From an uncultured cyanobacterium (lineage in GTDB: Bacteria; Cyanobacteriota; Cyanobacteriia; Thermosynechococcales; Thermosynechococcaceae): 36,700 nucleotides of DNA. The notes beneath the pieces were generated by a model that worked only from the letters and a program-made list of their open reading frames with translations, was not told where the DNA came from and did no database searches. Location of the stretch: positions 1-36,700 of the forward strand of contig CALFCG010000184.1 of the NCBI GenBank assembly GCA_937951315.1. Reading direction: 5' to 3'. The position numbers were made by a program, and so were the translations under genes. Shown in pieces: positions 9,404 through 19,024 of the stretch (position 1 is the stretch's first letter; every line of letters begins with the position of its first letter).

Positions 9404-11029
9404 ATGGCGTCGCAAGTAGATCCTAATCTTGGACAGCTCCTACTCAATCGATATCGTCTTGCTAAGTTAGTGGGGCAAGGATCGATGGGTAAAGTTTATC
9501 TGGCTGAGGATCAAACCTTGGATGGTGTGCCAGTGGCTGCAAAGTTCCTTTCTCAGGCTTTGTTAAACGACAAGATGAAAAACCGGTTCGCTCAAGAAGC
9601 GCGAACTGGGGCCAAGTTAGGGCACCGCAGTAACCATATTGTCCGGGTGATTGACTATGGCGTTAATCAAGCCGACGTTCCGTTTTACATCATGGAGTAC
9701 ATGGAGTCTGGCGGGAGTCTGAGTGACTTGATTGTGGACAAGCCCCTTTCGCTTGATCGATTCCTTAACTTAATGCGGCAGGTGTGTTTAGGGCTGCAGT
9801 CTGCTCATGCGGGTATTAAGCTTGATGGGCAACTCTATCAGGTGGTCCACCGAGATATTAAACCGAGTAATGTGTTCATTATTCCCGACCCTGCTTTAGG
9901 TGAACTGGCCAAGGTTCTGGACTTTGGAATTGCTCAATTTTTGTCAGATGGGGTAGAAGGGACTCAGAATCGCTCGTTTATGGGAACATTGGCCTATGCG
10001 TCGCCTGAGCAAATTGAAGGGCAAGATATTGATGGGCGTTCTGATATCTATAGTCTAGGCATCACCATGTTTGAGGTGTTAACAGGGAGAATGCCGATTG
10101 AACCCGCGACGAATTCCATTGGTAGCTGGTACAAAGCCCACCGCTCTCAAGCACCTAGAAAGTTTTCAGATGTCGCACCTCGTGTGCAGTTTCCGCAGTC
10201 TCTGATTGACCTGGTCATGGGCTGTTTGGAGAAGGGGCCGGATAATCGTCCCCAAAATATGGCTGAAATATTGGATATTCTTCAACTTCTGGAGCGTCCT
10301 TCTCCTGCAGAACCTTTGGCTGCTGAAGAACCTGAATCAATCGTTGAAACGCCATTTCCGGAAAATACGGCGACTGAACCTATCTCTCAACCAGCGGTTG
10401 AGCCAATGGTCAAGGGAAAGTCGACTCAGGTCCCTAAAATCCCAGATCCTCAACAGTTATTTTGGTCAATTGAGGGGGCTGGGTGGAATGTACAATGGCC
10501 TTCTGATAAGCCAATTGCGAACATTGTGTTTCCTAGCTTTTTGGAGTCTGAGCATCAAGAGGCGATTGCGCTGTGGATGATGTTGTCGAGGGAAGAAATT
10601 CAGCAGCGTTTCTTGAATGCTCGTTACAACCAGTTTCTGTGTACAATGCAACCCCATCCCATGATTCTATGGATTACAACCTTGTATGACCGCACTCTCG
10701 GGGCGCGTTGGTTACCCTGTTATTTAGATTTAAAGCATTCACGAGGGCGCAAGATTGCTAATTTATTGAGTCAGACAGGTTACTATCCGGTCATCTTTTT
10801 TGCCTGTGAAGATCCTGAACAACCGGCAAATGTTCGTACGTTTTCGATCGCACCTGATATGCGTGTGAGGTTTCAAGAGTGGCTTCAGCATTCTAAGCAT
10901 GCTCTTTCTGTTGATTCCCCAATGACGAGTAAGCAACTTTTAAAGGCAGAGTTAGAAAAGAATAAGCCTAAAATTTTACGTAAGTTGCAATTATCGCAAG
11001 GTCAGAGCATTGCGGAGTTATTCTCTTAA
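9404..11029 (+). CDS. serine/threonine protein kinase (Hanks type) with unique C-terminal domain
   Basis: 541 aa; VGQGSMGKVYLAED, VAAKFL, VVHRDIKPSNVF, LDFGIA, YASPEQ, all kinase motifs intact; about 200 aa C-terminal region of unknown function. Confidence 0.92.
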   Translation: MASQVDPNLGQLLLNRYRLAKLVGQGSMGKVYLAEDQTLDGVPVAAKFLSQALLNDKMKNRFAQEARTGAKLGHRSNHIVRVIDYGVNQADVPFYIMEYMESGGSLSDLIVDKPLSLDRFLNLMRQVCLGLQSAHAGIKLDGQLYQVVHRDIKPSNVFIIPDPALGELAKVLDFGIAQFLSDGVEGTQNRSFMGTLAYASPEQIEGQDIDGRSDIYSLGITMFEVLTGRMPIEPATNSIGSWYKAHRSQAPRKFSDVAPRVQFPQSLIDLVMGCLEKGPDNRPQNMAEILDILQLLERPSPAEPLAAEEPESIVETPFPENTATEPISQPAVEPMVKGKSTQVPKIPDPQQLFWSIEGAGWNVQWPSDKPIANIVFPSFLESEHQEAIALWMMLSREEIQQRFLNARYNQFLCTMQPHPMILWITTLYDRTLGARWLPCYLDLKHSRGRKIANLLSQTGYYPVIFFACEDPEQPANVRTFSIAPDMRVRFQEWLQHSKHALSVDSPMTSKQLLKAELEKNKPKILRKLQLSQGQSIAELFS

Positions 11030-11365
11030 CTATGGTTTGCGATGGCGTTGAAGCTTGATACTTAGGGTTTAGAGAGCCATATCAGCTTTGATAAATATTT
11101 CGGAGAATGATTTCATCCGCAAAGTTGAGTGGGGATAGCTCTTGGTCTCTTCCAAAGTCCTTAGATACGGTCGTTGTCGGTCAGTGTAATGTGAAGGCAA
11201 AGGGGGAGATTTCAGCAAGTTGAAAGGTGACCTGCTGGAAAAATGCTTGAGTAAGGTCTGAGATGAATTTAATCAGGTTCTGGTGTCTATTCGAAAAGCC
11301 TGTTGAGCTAAAACAACAATGAAAGCTGGAGGTCGACAGGTACTGCGAGCTGTGGGAACGTATTT

Positions 11366-11396
11366 TCAATTCAGCAGCTTCAGCCTGCTGAATTGA
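11366..11396 (+). promoter_or_regulatory. perfect 12-bp inverted repeat in the leader of the EamA transporter
   Basis: TCAATTCAGCAG-CTTCAGC-CTGCTGAATTGA, not followed by a U-tract. Confidence 0.5.
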
Positions 11397-11447
11397 CCAA
11401 GTGCTTCGTTGGTTTGTGATTCGTGTTTAATCTCAGGATATGTGTCT

Positions 11448-12494
11448 ATGTTTAAGCAGTCTTCTCTGTGGGAACGTATCCCTGGACGGGCCTATCTGGG
11501 GCTGGCCATTGTCTTATTTGGTTCTGCCAGTGCTGTAACTCGGAAGCTGACGGAAATTGGAGCCCTGCAGAGTATTGATGGACGCAATCCGCTCTCATTC
11601 TGCAATGTCTTGTTTGTGGGGAATCTTTGCGCACTGATGGTTTTAGGGATAGCCTATGGGCGTCCCCGTCTTTTGGCCTCGTTTCTGCGTCTGTCGCGGC
11701 GGGATTATTTTGTTTTGCTGAGTGTTGCTATTTTGGCTGGAGCACTGGCCCCAGCTTTGTTCTTCTTAGCTCTGGAGCAAACTGATGTCAACAATGTGAT
11801 CCTCATTGGACGGATTGAGCCGCCTTTGGCGTTAGCCCTGGCCGTCTTATTTCTCAAGGAAAGAACGAATGTTTGGATTGTTGGTGGGGCTGTTGTTGCT
11901 TTTGTGGGTGTGCTGCTGACCATTCTTCTACAGACCCATATCTCTGATGATGTGTTGGTTAATATGGGCAGCTTTTTGATCGGGCGGGGAGAACTATTTA
12001 CTTTGGTGGCTGCTATCTCAACGGCCATTGCCACTGTCATTAGCCAAGTGGGTCTCCGTCAGATGCCCTTGGGGCTTTTTGCGATCGTCCGTACTGCTGT
12101 CGGTTCAATTGTTTTTTTTCTGATCGTGCTTCAATTCTTTGGTGGCGACCATTTTCGCGATGTTTTCGTTCCTGTCGTTTGGCAGTGGATGTTGATCTAT
12201 GGCGCTGTGATAGTAGCGGGCGGGCAGCTTTCTTGGTTTCAAGGTCTCAAAACAACCAGTGCTGCAGAAATCTCCTTGGCCAGTGCCTTTTCTCCTATTG
12301 CAGGTCTTTTAGCCGCCTACTTTATTTTAGGGGAGCCTCCGACTGGGGCTCAGTTGATTGGTGGTGGTGTGATTATGTTAGGAATTATGCTCAATCAAGT
12401 GGGTGTTTCTCGGCAGAGCATCAACCAACTTAATGTCCAGGATCAGCACCGTTTAAAGGAACTAGATTTAGATGTGGGGTTTAAAGGTGTTTGA
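11448..12494 (+). CDS. EamA/DMT superfamily transporter
   Basis: Two EamA repeats with about 10 hydrophobic helices (e.g. RIEPPLALALAVLFLKERTNVWIVGGAVVAFVGV, SLASAFSPIAGLLAAYFILGEPPTGAQLIGGGVIMLGI). The ORF track begins at TTG 11409; ATG 11448 (MFKQSSLWER) is preferred. Confidence 0.88.
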   Translation: MFKQSSLWERIPGRAYLGLAIVLFGSASAVTRKLTEIGALQSIDGRNPLSFCNVLFVGNLCALMVLGIAYGRPRLLASFLRLSRRDYFVLLSVAILAGALAPALFFLALEQTDVNNVILIGRIEPPLALALAVLFLKERTNVWIVGGAVVAFVGVLLTILLQTHISDDVLVNMGSFLIGRGELFTLVAAISTAIATVISQVGLRQMPLGLFAIVRTAVGSIVFFLIVLQFFGGDHFRDVFVPVVWQWMLIYGAVIVAGGQLSWFQGLKTTSAAEISLASAFSPIAGLLAAYFILGEPPTGAQLIGGGVIMLGIMLNQVGVSRQSINQLNVQDQHRLKELDLDVGFKGV

Positions 12495-12831
12495 ACCTCT
12501 GATCAGGGTACTTTAAGGGTAAGTGGCCTGGGGTAAGGTCACATTCTTGGCCAATAGAGGCTGATTGTGCGTGTTTAAGTGCAATCACGGTGTGCGCTAC
12601 TCTAAACAAATACTACACTGAAGTAAATATTCACTGATCTTAGTGTTGTAACCCCCTTTCAAAATGGTTTTCCGTCTTATCTGTCATCATTTTGTCGCTT
12701 GAATCAATACAGCAAATTTTGAATGTTTCATTGTTTGCGGTTTCCCGTCCTTGATGAAGTAAAAAATGCTTTCGGTTCGTAAATATCCATGCTGCGGCTG
12801 CCTGCAGATGCCTTGAAAATAGCCTCTAATT

Positions 12832-14754
12832 ATGAGTACTGTGCAATCTATCACTAGCCTTCCCCATGAGACTGATGCTACATCCACTAAAGGTCTTGTG
12901 CTGATTGTTGACGATACTCCCAATAATATTCAAATTCTTTCTGAGGCACTGGTTCAGCAAGGCTATCAAGTACGAGGGGCTGTGAATGGCTCAATGAGTT
13001 TGATCAGTGTTAAGCATCTCCGTCCTGATGTGATCTTATTGGATATTAAGATGGCAGATATGGATGGCTATGAAGTTTGTCGTCAGCTTAAGGCTGATCC
13101 AGAGACGGCTAATATTCCTGTTATTTTCATTAGTGCGCTAGATGATGCCCTCAATAAAGTAAAGGCTTTTGCGGTGGGGGGGGTGGATTATGTTACGAAG
13201 CCCTTTCAATTCCCAGAGGTTCTTGCGCGGATTGAAAATCAGTTGACAATTGGTCGCTTGCAGGATGATCTCCAACGTCAAAATCTGCGGTTGCAGCAAG
13301 AAATCCGAGAGCGTGTCGCGATTGAAGCCCAAGTGCATCGCTTAAATGCTGAGCTTGAAGAACGGGTAAGACAAAGAACGCTTCAGCTTGAACAAGAAAT
13401 TGTGGAGCGGGAACAAGCTCAGGAGCAACTGCGCTATAGAGTCATGCATGATCCGCTCACGCGGTTGCCAAACCGAACATTACTCATGCAGTGTTTGGAG
13501 GAAGCGATAGAAAAATCGCAACAGTCTTCTGCTTTTGCCTTTGCTGTTCTTTTTCTAGATTGCGATCGCTTCAAAATCGTTAATGACTCGTTGGGACACT
13601 TTGTTGGCGATCAATTCCTGGTTGCGATCGCAGAACGATTGCAGACTTGTTTAAGTTCCGAGGCTACTTTGGCTCGTCTCGGGGGGGATGAGTTTACCAT
13701 TCTCCTGAATAATGTTCATCACAACTCCGCGACTGCCGTGGCTCAAACGATTCAGGCTGCTCTATGTGCGCCGTTTCAGATTGAGGGCTATGAATTCTTT
13801 CTCACAGCGAGCATTGGCATTGTGCATAGCTGCTGGGGCTATCGGACGCCCGTAGATATCCTGCGGGATGCTGATACTGCTATGTATCGTGCTAAAGCAC
13901 AGGGGAGTACTGGTAGTCGCTATCAGGTGTTTGATCCCAGCATGCATGCTGAGGCTCAGACAAGCTTGTTGTTGGATACTGATTTACATCGGGCGATTGA
14001 ACGCCAAGAATTTTTCCTCAACTATCAGCCCATTGTGAGCTTAACCAGTGGCGAAATCCAAGGGTTTGAAGCGCTAGTCCGCTGGCAACACCCTGAACGT
14101 GGGCCAGTCTCTCCAGAGGACTTTATCCTTGTTGCTGAGGACATGGGGTTAATTGTTCCCATCGGTCAATGGGTCTTTCGTGAAGCTTGTCGCCAACTGA
14201 AAATCTGGCAACGCCAAAATTTGTTGCAGGGATCGATGTATATATGTATAAATTTATCGGTCAAACAGTTCTCACAACCCGATTTGATTGATCAAATTGA
14301 TCAGGTTTTGCGGGAAACAGACCTGGATGGATGCCACCTCAAGCTAGAAATTACAGAAAGCGCCATTATGAATAACTCGACGTTTGCTTCTGAAATTCTG
14401 GAACAGTTGAGCGATCGCAAGATTCAGTTGAGCATTGATGACTTTGGCACTGGCTATTCTTCTTTAAGCTACCTGCACAATTTCCCTGTCAATACCTTAA
14501 AAATTGACCGCTCGTTTATTATCAGTATGGCAGAAACCCACAAAACGCCCGCGATTGTTCAGGCCATCATTACCCTTGCTCACAATTTGGGTATGGATGT
14601 TGTTGCTGAGGGCATTGAAAATGCTGAGCAACAACAACGCCTAACAGACCTTGGCTGTAATTGTGGTCAGGGCGACCTTTTCTCTAGACCTGTCGGTCCC
14701 CACGCTGTGGTTGAGATGCTCAATCATCAAAGTCAGTTCCTGCTGCGTTCTTAG
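12832..14754 (+). CDS. response regulator with REC, GGDEF and EAL domains
   Basis: 640 aa; REC (LIVDDTPNNIQIL, ILLDIKMADMDGYEVC, KPF), coiled coil, LARLGGDEFTILL, EALVRWQHP, DDFGTGYSSL. Confidence 0.95.
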   Translation: MSTVQSITSLPHETDATSTKGLVLIVDDTPNNIQILSEALVQQGYQVRGAVNGSMSLISVKHLRPDVILLDIKMADMDGYEVCRQLKADPETANIPVIFISALDDALNKVKAFAVGGVDYVTKPFQFPEVLARIENQLTIGRLQDDLQRQNLRLQQEIRERVAIEAQVHRLNAELEERVRQRTLQLEQEIVEREQAQEQLRYRVMHDPLTRLPNRTLLMQCLEEAIEKSQQSSAFAFAVLFLDCDRFKIVNDSLGHFVGDQFLVAIAERLQTCLSSEATLARLGGDEFTILLNNVHHNSATAVAQTIQAALCAPFQIEGYEFFLTASIGIVHSCWGYRTPVDILRDADTAMYRAKAQGSTGSRYQVFDPSMHAEAQTSLLLDTDLHRAIERQEFFLNYQPIVSLTSGEIQGFEALVRWQHPERGPVSPEDFILVAEDMGLIVPIGQWVFREACRQLKIWQRQNLLQGSMYICINLSVKQFSQPDLIDQIDQVLRETDLDGCHLKLEITESAIMNNSTFASEILEQLSDRKIQLSIDDFGTGYSSLSYLHNFPVNTLKIDRSFIISMAETHKTPAIVQAIITLAHNLGMDVVAEGIENAEQQQRLTDLGCNCGQGDLFSRPVGPHAVVEMLNHQSQFLLRS

Positions 14755-14879
14755 ACTGACGGGGACGTTGGTGAGGATTGTTTCGTCCTGACTGTCTCCT
14801 GTACCCGAGGCTGAAAAATTGTGGTACCTATGGTTTGAGCGGCTCGTAGAACCGCTGCCCCACTCAAACCCCCTGAACT

Positions 14880-15989
14880 ATGACATCTGAAACTTCCATT
14901 GGTGTTGCTGTTGTTGGCACTGGCTTTGGTCAAAAAGTACATATTCCAGCCTTCCGAGATACTGCCACCACTGAGATTGTGGCCGTTTATAATCGCGATC
15001 GCTCTAAAGCTCAGCAGGTGGCTGCTGCTCATCAGATTCCCCATGCCGCAGACTCTCTTGAGGAGATTCTCGCGATGCCCAATGTCCAGGGCGTGAGTTT
15101 ATCTACACCTCCTTTTCTTCACTATGAGATGGCTGAATCAATTTTGAAGGCCGGGAAGCATCTTTTCCTGGAGAAGCCGACAACGCTCACCGTCGCAGAG
15201 GCGAAGTCGCTGTACACCTTGGCTCATCAAAATCAGGTGCAAGCCACATTGAACTTTGAGTTCCGATTTGTACCTGCCTGGATGCATCTCAATCATCTTT
15301 TAGAGCAGGACTATGTGGGCCAAACGCGGCTGATTAAAATTGACTGGCTTGTGGGGGGGCGGGCAGACACCCAAAAACCTTGGAGTTGGCATGCTAGCAA
15401 GACCCTGGGGGGAGGTTCCCTTGGGGCTTTAGGGTCTCATAGCTTTGATTATATTGCTTGGTTATTTGGGCCTGTGAAGCGGCTCTCTGCCCAATTGATT
15501 ACTTCCATTGATCAGAGACCCGATCCGCAGACTAAGCAGGCCAAGCGGGTGGATGCAGATGATACCTGTGTTCTGATGTTGGAGCTGGCAAGCGGCACGA
15601 TTTGCCAGGTGAATATTAGCGCCACTGCCTATGCCGGTCGAGGACATTGGGTTGAGGTCTATGGTGAACGGGGTACTTTGGTTTTGGGGATGAATACTCC
15701 CGGTGATTATGTGCATGGTTTTGAGTTGCAGGGGAGTCAAAGTGGTGCCCCATTGGAAATGATTAAAATTCCAGATTTTCTAGAGTTCTCCAAAAATTAT
15801 GATGATGGCCGTATTGCTCCCACGAAAAGGGTGATTGATCACTGGGTCGAGATGATCCAGACGGGACAGGAATCGGCTCCTGCGCTCCGAGAAGGGGTTT
15901 ATTCACAACTTTTGATGGACTTAGCCCATCAGTCGCATCAGCAGCGGTGCTGGGTTGATGTACCACAGCTAGAGACTTTTCTGATGTAG
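14880..15989 (+). CDS. Gfo/Idh/MocA family oxidoreductase
   Basis: 369 aa; Rossmann GVAVVGTGFGQKVHIPAF, EKPTTLTVAEAKSL, GGGSLGALGSHSFDYIAWLFG. Confidence 0.9.
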   Translation: MTSETSIGVAVVGTGFGQKVHIPAFRDTATTEIVAVYNRDRSKAQQVAAAHQIPHAADSLEEILAMPNVQGVSLSTPPFLHYEMAESILKAGKHLFLEKPTTLTVAEAKSLYTLAHQNQVQATLNFEFRFVPAWMHLNHLLEQDYVGQTRLIKIDWLVGGRADTQKPWSWHASKTLGGGSLGALGSHSFDYIAWLFGPVKRLSAQLITSIDQRPDPQTKQAKRVDADDTCVLMLELASGTICQVNISATAYAGRGHWVEVYGERGTLVLGMNTPGDYVHGFELQGSQSGAPLEMIKIPDFLEFSKNYDDGRIAPTKRVIDHWVEMIQTGQESAPALREGVYSQLLMDLAHQSHQQRCWVDVPQLETFLM

Positions 15990-16074
15990 TGTTTCCTTTC
16001 TCTAAAATTTATGGAGGGCCTGGGACCTGCTAAGGGCAGACTAGAGCAGAGCACCTACCCTTGGAGGAGGAGCA

Positions 16075-18291
16075 ATGAGTACTATACTGCGCCAGAAAAT
16101 CCAGCAACTGAATAGAGGCTCTATTCCATCTGCCCCGAGGCTGGTGGAAGACTCCGTCATGCTGCGCGTTTGTGTACAGGCGTTGGTTTCTGTGGGCATT
16201 CTGGCGACGGATATGGCTGCGTCTCTCGGGAACGGACTATGGGCCATTCCTCTCAGTCTGGTGGGGGCGATCTGGAGCTATCGTCAACGGCATCAGCGGA
16301 ATCTTAGTGCCAAGATTTGCATTGCCGTGGGGATGTTGCTGGTGTTGTTTTTTTTTCTGTCTCGACTGGTCACTCAACTGGGAGATTCGCGGGTTGCCCT
16401 GGCTGAACTTCTAATTCAGTTGCAGGTGTTGCACACCTTTGATATGCCTCGCCGCAAGGATCTGGGCTACTCTGCCGTGATTGGCGTTATTTTGCTAGGG
16501 GTGGCTGCCACCATTAGCGAGACCATGGCTTTTGGTGGCTTCTTGCTTCTGTTTTTGGCCATTTCCCTCCCGGTTTTGATGCTGGATTATCGCTCGCGCC
16601 TGGGACTTGGGGCTGTCAAACAGCAGCTCATCCTCTCTCCTCGACGGTTATTGGGGGTGTTGCTGACGGTTGTTGTGTTGGGACTGACGATTTTTGCTCT
16701 GCTACCTCGGTTGCCCGGATACCAGCTCCGGACCTTTCCGGTGAGCAATCCGATTGAGTTTCAGGGGCAGTTTGATGGTCAGAAGATTATTAACCCCGGC
16801 TATGTGAAGGGCAATCCCTCTCAGACTGGGGAGGGAGGGCAAACCTTTGCTGATGGTGCTGAAACGGGCCAGCTTGATTCGGAGTTCTACAGTGGCTTTA
16901 ACCAGACGATGAACCAGAATTTGCGCGGTAGCTTAACACCGAAGGAGGTGATGCGCGTTCGATCCCAGGCAGAGGGATTTTGGCATGTCCTTTCCTTTGA
17001 TCAATATACAGGGCAAGGTTGGACAATCTCGCACAATGATAAGGTTCAAACCCTGAAGCGTCCGGCTTGGTCCTATCGCTTTTTTACGCCCCCAACGGCG
17101 GTCCAGCGGAAAAGTAAAGAGATTGTCCAAACCTATTCCATTCTGGCGGACTTCCCCAATCTGATTCCAGCCTTGCGGCAGCCGAAAGAGATATATTTTC
17201 CCACCCGTGAGATTGCAATTGATCAAGAAGGGAGTTTGCGATCGCCCGTGCAACTGGAAGAGGGGCTGACCTATACCGTGATTTCAGAGGTGCCTTATCG
17301 AGATCGCACCCTCCTTGGACAAGCAACAACGGATTATCCGGATAAGATTCGCAACGCCTACCTCCAGATCCCGAAGAAGATTGCCCAGCCGATTCGCCAA
17401 GAAGCAGAGCTTCTGCTGTCTAAGGCTAGCCAGAGCCCCACATCAGCCTACGAAAAGTCCTTATTTCTTGCTCAGGCCCTAAAGCAAAACTATACGATCC
17501 AGCCCGCCCTGCCGCCACTGGCTGACGATCAGGATCTGGTGGAAGCCTTTTTATTTCAGGTGGAGGGCGGCTATCCGGATCATTTCTCCACGACGCTCAC
17601 GGTGATGCTGCGCTCTTTGGGGATTCCCGCGCGCTTAACGACGGGGTTTGGGCCAGGCAAGTTTAATGCCTTCACGGGTATGTATGTGGTTAAAAATACC
17701 GATGCCTATGCGCTGACGGAGGTTTATTTCCCCAAGTATGGCTGGTTTGCCTTTGATCCGATTCCAGGGCATGCTTTGATTCCTCCTTCAGTGGAACAAA
17801 ATCAGACCTTTACCGTGCTGCGCCAGTTTTGGAACTGGGTGGCGGGATGGTTACCGTCTCCGCTGACAGGACTGCTCAGTGGTCTATTTGCTGTGATTGC
17901 AGCAGCTCTTACACGTCTGAGTTTGTTAACGGGCTGGTCAGGGTTGATGATGGGTATCATTGTCCTGGGTGGCTTGATGTTTACCTATTGGTTAAGTCGT
18001 CTGCTGTGGCGTACTTGGCGCTATCAACGCTGGTTAACAACGCTGCCCCCGATGGCTCGCCTCTATCAGAAAATGTTGAATCAACTTAGCGAGCGGGGAC
18101 TTCCTAAGCGATCGCAAGATACCCCTCAAGAATATGTTCAGAAGATCCGACAGCAGTTCCCTTCAATGGCTGAGATTGTGGCCGAAATTTCTCAAGCGTA
18201 TGTGGGGTGGCGCTATGGAGGACAGTCGGCAAATCTTCCTTATTTGCAAAAACAGCTCCGGGTTTTGAAAAAGATGCGTTCTCCTTCTTGA
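16075..18291 (+). CDS. DUF3488 / transglutaminase-like membrane protein
   Basis: 738 aa; N-terminal multi-TM region, transglutaminase-like core VEGGYPDHFSTTLTVMLRSLGIPARLTTGFGPG...YFPKYGWFAFDPIPG, C-terminal TM plus DUF4129-like tail. Good RBS (GGAGGAGG). Confidence 0.88.
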   Translation: MSTILRQKIQQLNRGSIPSAPRLVEDSVMLRVCVQALVSVGILATDMAASLGNGLWAIPLSLVGAIWSYRQRHQRNLSAKICIAVGMLLVLFFFLSRLVTQLGDSRVALAELLIQLQVLHTFDMPRRKDLGYSAVIGVILLGVAATISETMAFGGFLLLFLAISLPVLMLDYRSRLGLGAVKQQLILSPRRLLGVLLTVVVLGLTIFALLPRLPGYQLRTFPVSNPIEFQGQFDGQKIINPGYVKGNPSQTGEGGQTFADGAETGQLDSEFYSGFNQTMNQNLRGSLTPKEVMRVRSQAEGFWHVLSFDQYTGQGWTISHNDKVQTLKRPAWSYRFFTPPTAVQRKSKEIVQTYSILADFPNLIPALRQPKEIYFPTREIAIDQEGSLRSPVQLEEGLTYTVISEVPYRDRTLLGQATTDYPDKIRNAYLQIPKKIAQPIRQEAELLLSKASQSPTSAYEKSLFLAQALKQNYTIQPALPPLADDQDLVEAFLFQVEGGYPDHFSTTLTVMLRSLGIPARLTTGFGPGKFNAFTGMYVVKNTDAYALTEVYFPKYGWFAFDPIPGHALIPPSVEQNQTFTVLRQFWNWVAGWLPSPLTGLLSGLFAVIAAALTRLSLLTGWSGLMMGIIVLGGLMFTYWLSRLLWRTWRYQRWLTTLPPMARLYQKMLNQLSERGLPKRSQDTPQEYVQKIRQQFPSMAEIVAEISQAYVGWRYGGQSANLPYLQKQLRVLKKMRSPS

Positions 18292-18327
18292 AATGAGTCA
18301 TGCACCTAATTCAGCTGCTGGGTGGTT

Positions 18328-18906
18328 TCAGGGTTGAGTCCTATCTCGGCGCTTTGCAGCTCTGCGCTGCTGCCTCAGCTGTTTTTTGAGCAAATGCCTC
18401 GGGTAAAGAGGAACAACGGTGTCATAGCGGGCGACAACCCCTTCTCTGCTAACGACGTAGGGGATGCCATCATCTTCTCCGTAGTATGAGTCAGAAATAA
18501 CGCCCACCTCCTTCGCGAGATTGGCCCAGAATTGAAACTCTAGGTTTCTTAATTTGAGCGTGCCTTGGGAGGTAACAACATAGGACTTGCCCACGTAACC
18601 GGAGATGTCGTAAAAGATTTGGTGAATGTATTGATCAAGTTCTTCTTCGTCTTGAAACTGCGGGCGATAAAAGGCCTTAATCTCGTTCTCCACATTTAGC
18701 TGTTGCAGGCGATCGTGGAGGGCTGGTTTGTCCTTCGCAAAGTAAGCTTGGCGAGCAGGACCATCGGCTAGGAATTGCACCACAATGGGGAGCGGGACAC
18801 CCTGAACGGTGAGGGAAGGTGCGATCGCAACTCCGATTCCTACGACAATGGCAACACCGACTAAAATCCGAACCCCTTTTGTTGCGGATCTTGGCTTGGA
18901 GGGCAT
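18328..18906 (-). CDS. conserved hypothetical membrane-anchored protein
   Basis: 192 aa; single N-terminal TM (VRILVGVAIVVGIGVAIAP), convergent with the upstream gene; family not recognised. Confidence 0.7.
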   Translation of the reverse strand: MPSKPRSATKGVRILVGVAIVVGIGVAIAPSLTVQGVPLPIVVQFLADGPARQAYFAKDKPALHDRLQQLNVENEIKAFYRPQFQDEEELDQYIHQIFYDISGYVGKSYVVTSQGTLKLRNLEFQFWANLAKEVGVISDSYYGEDDGIPYVVSREGVVARYDTVVPLYPRHLLKKQLRQQRRAAKRRDRTQP

Positions 18907-19024
18907 TAGATTTCAGGAGGGAAAAACTTTCTGCTTCTAAGATAGCCTATGCTTTCTGCGGATGTGATCATCTGCAATCGTTGCGAGAGACCCTTTATGA
19001 TTTTCTATAAATTCTCTATCTGAT

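Noticed and set aside
12179-12433. 84-aa ORF in the EamA gene and similar internal ORFs elsewhere
   Set aside because: Out-of-frame within a confident CDS.
18907-19024. Possible TPP riboswitch upstream of thiD
   Set aside because: The 118-nt gap lacks the thi-box core (CUGAGA...ACCUGA...) and is shared with a divergent gene.
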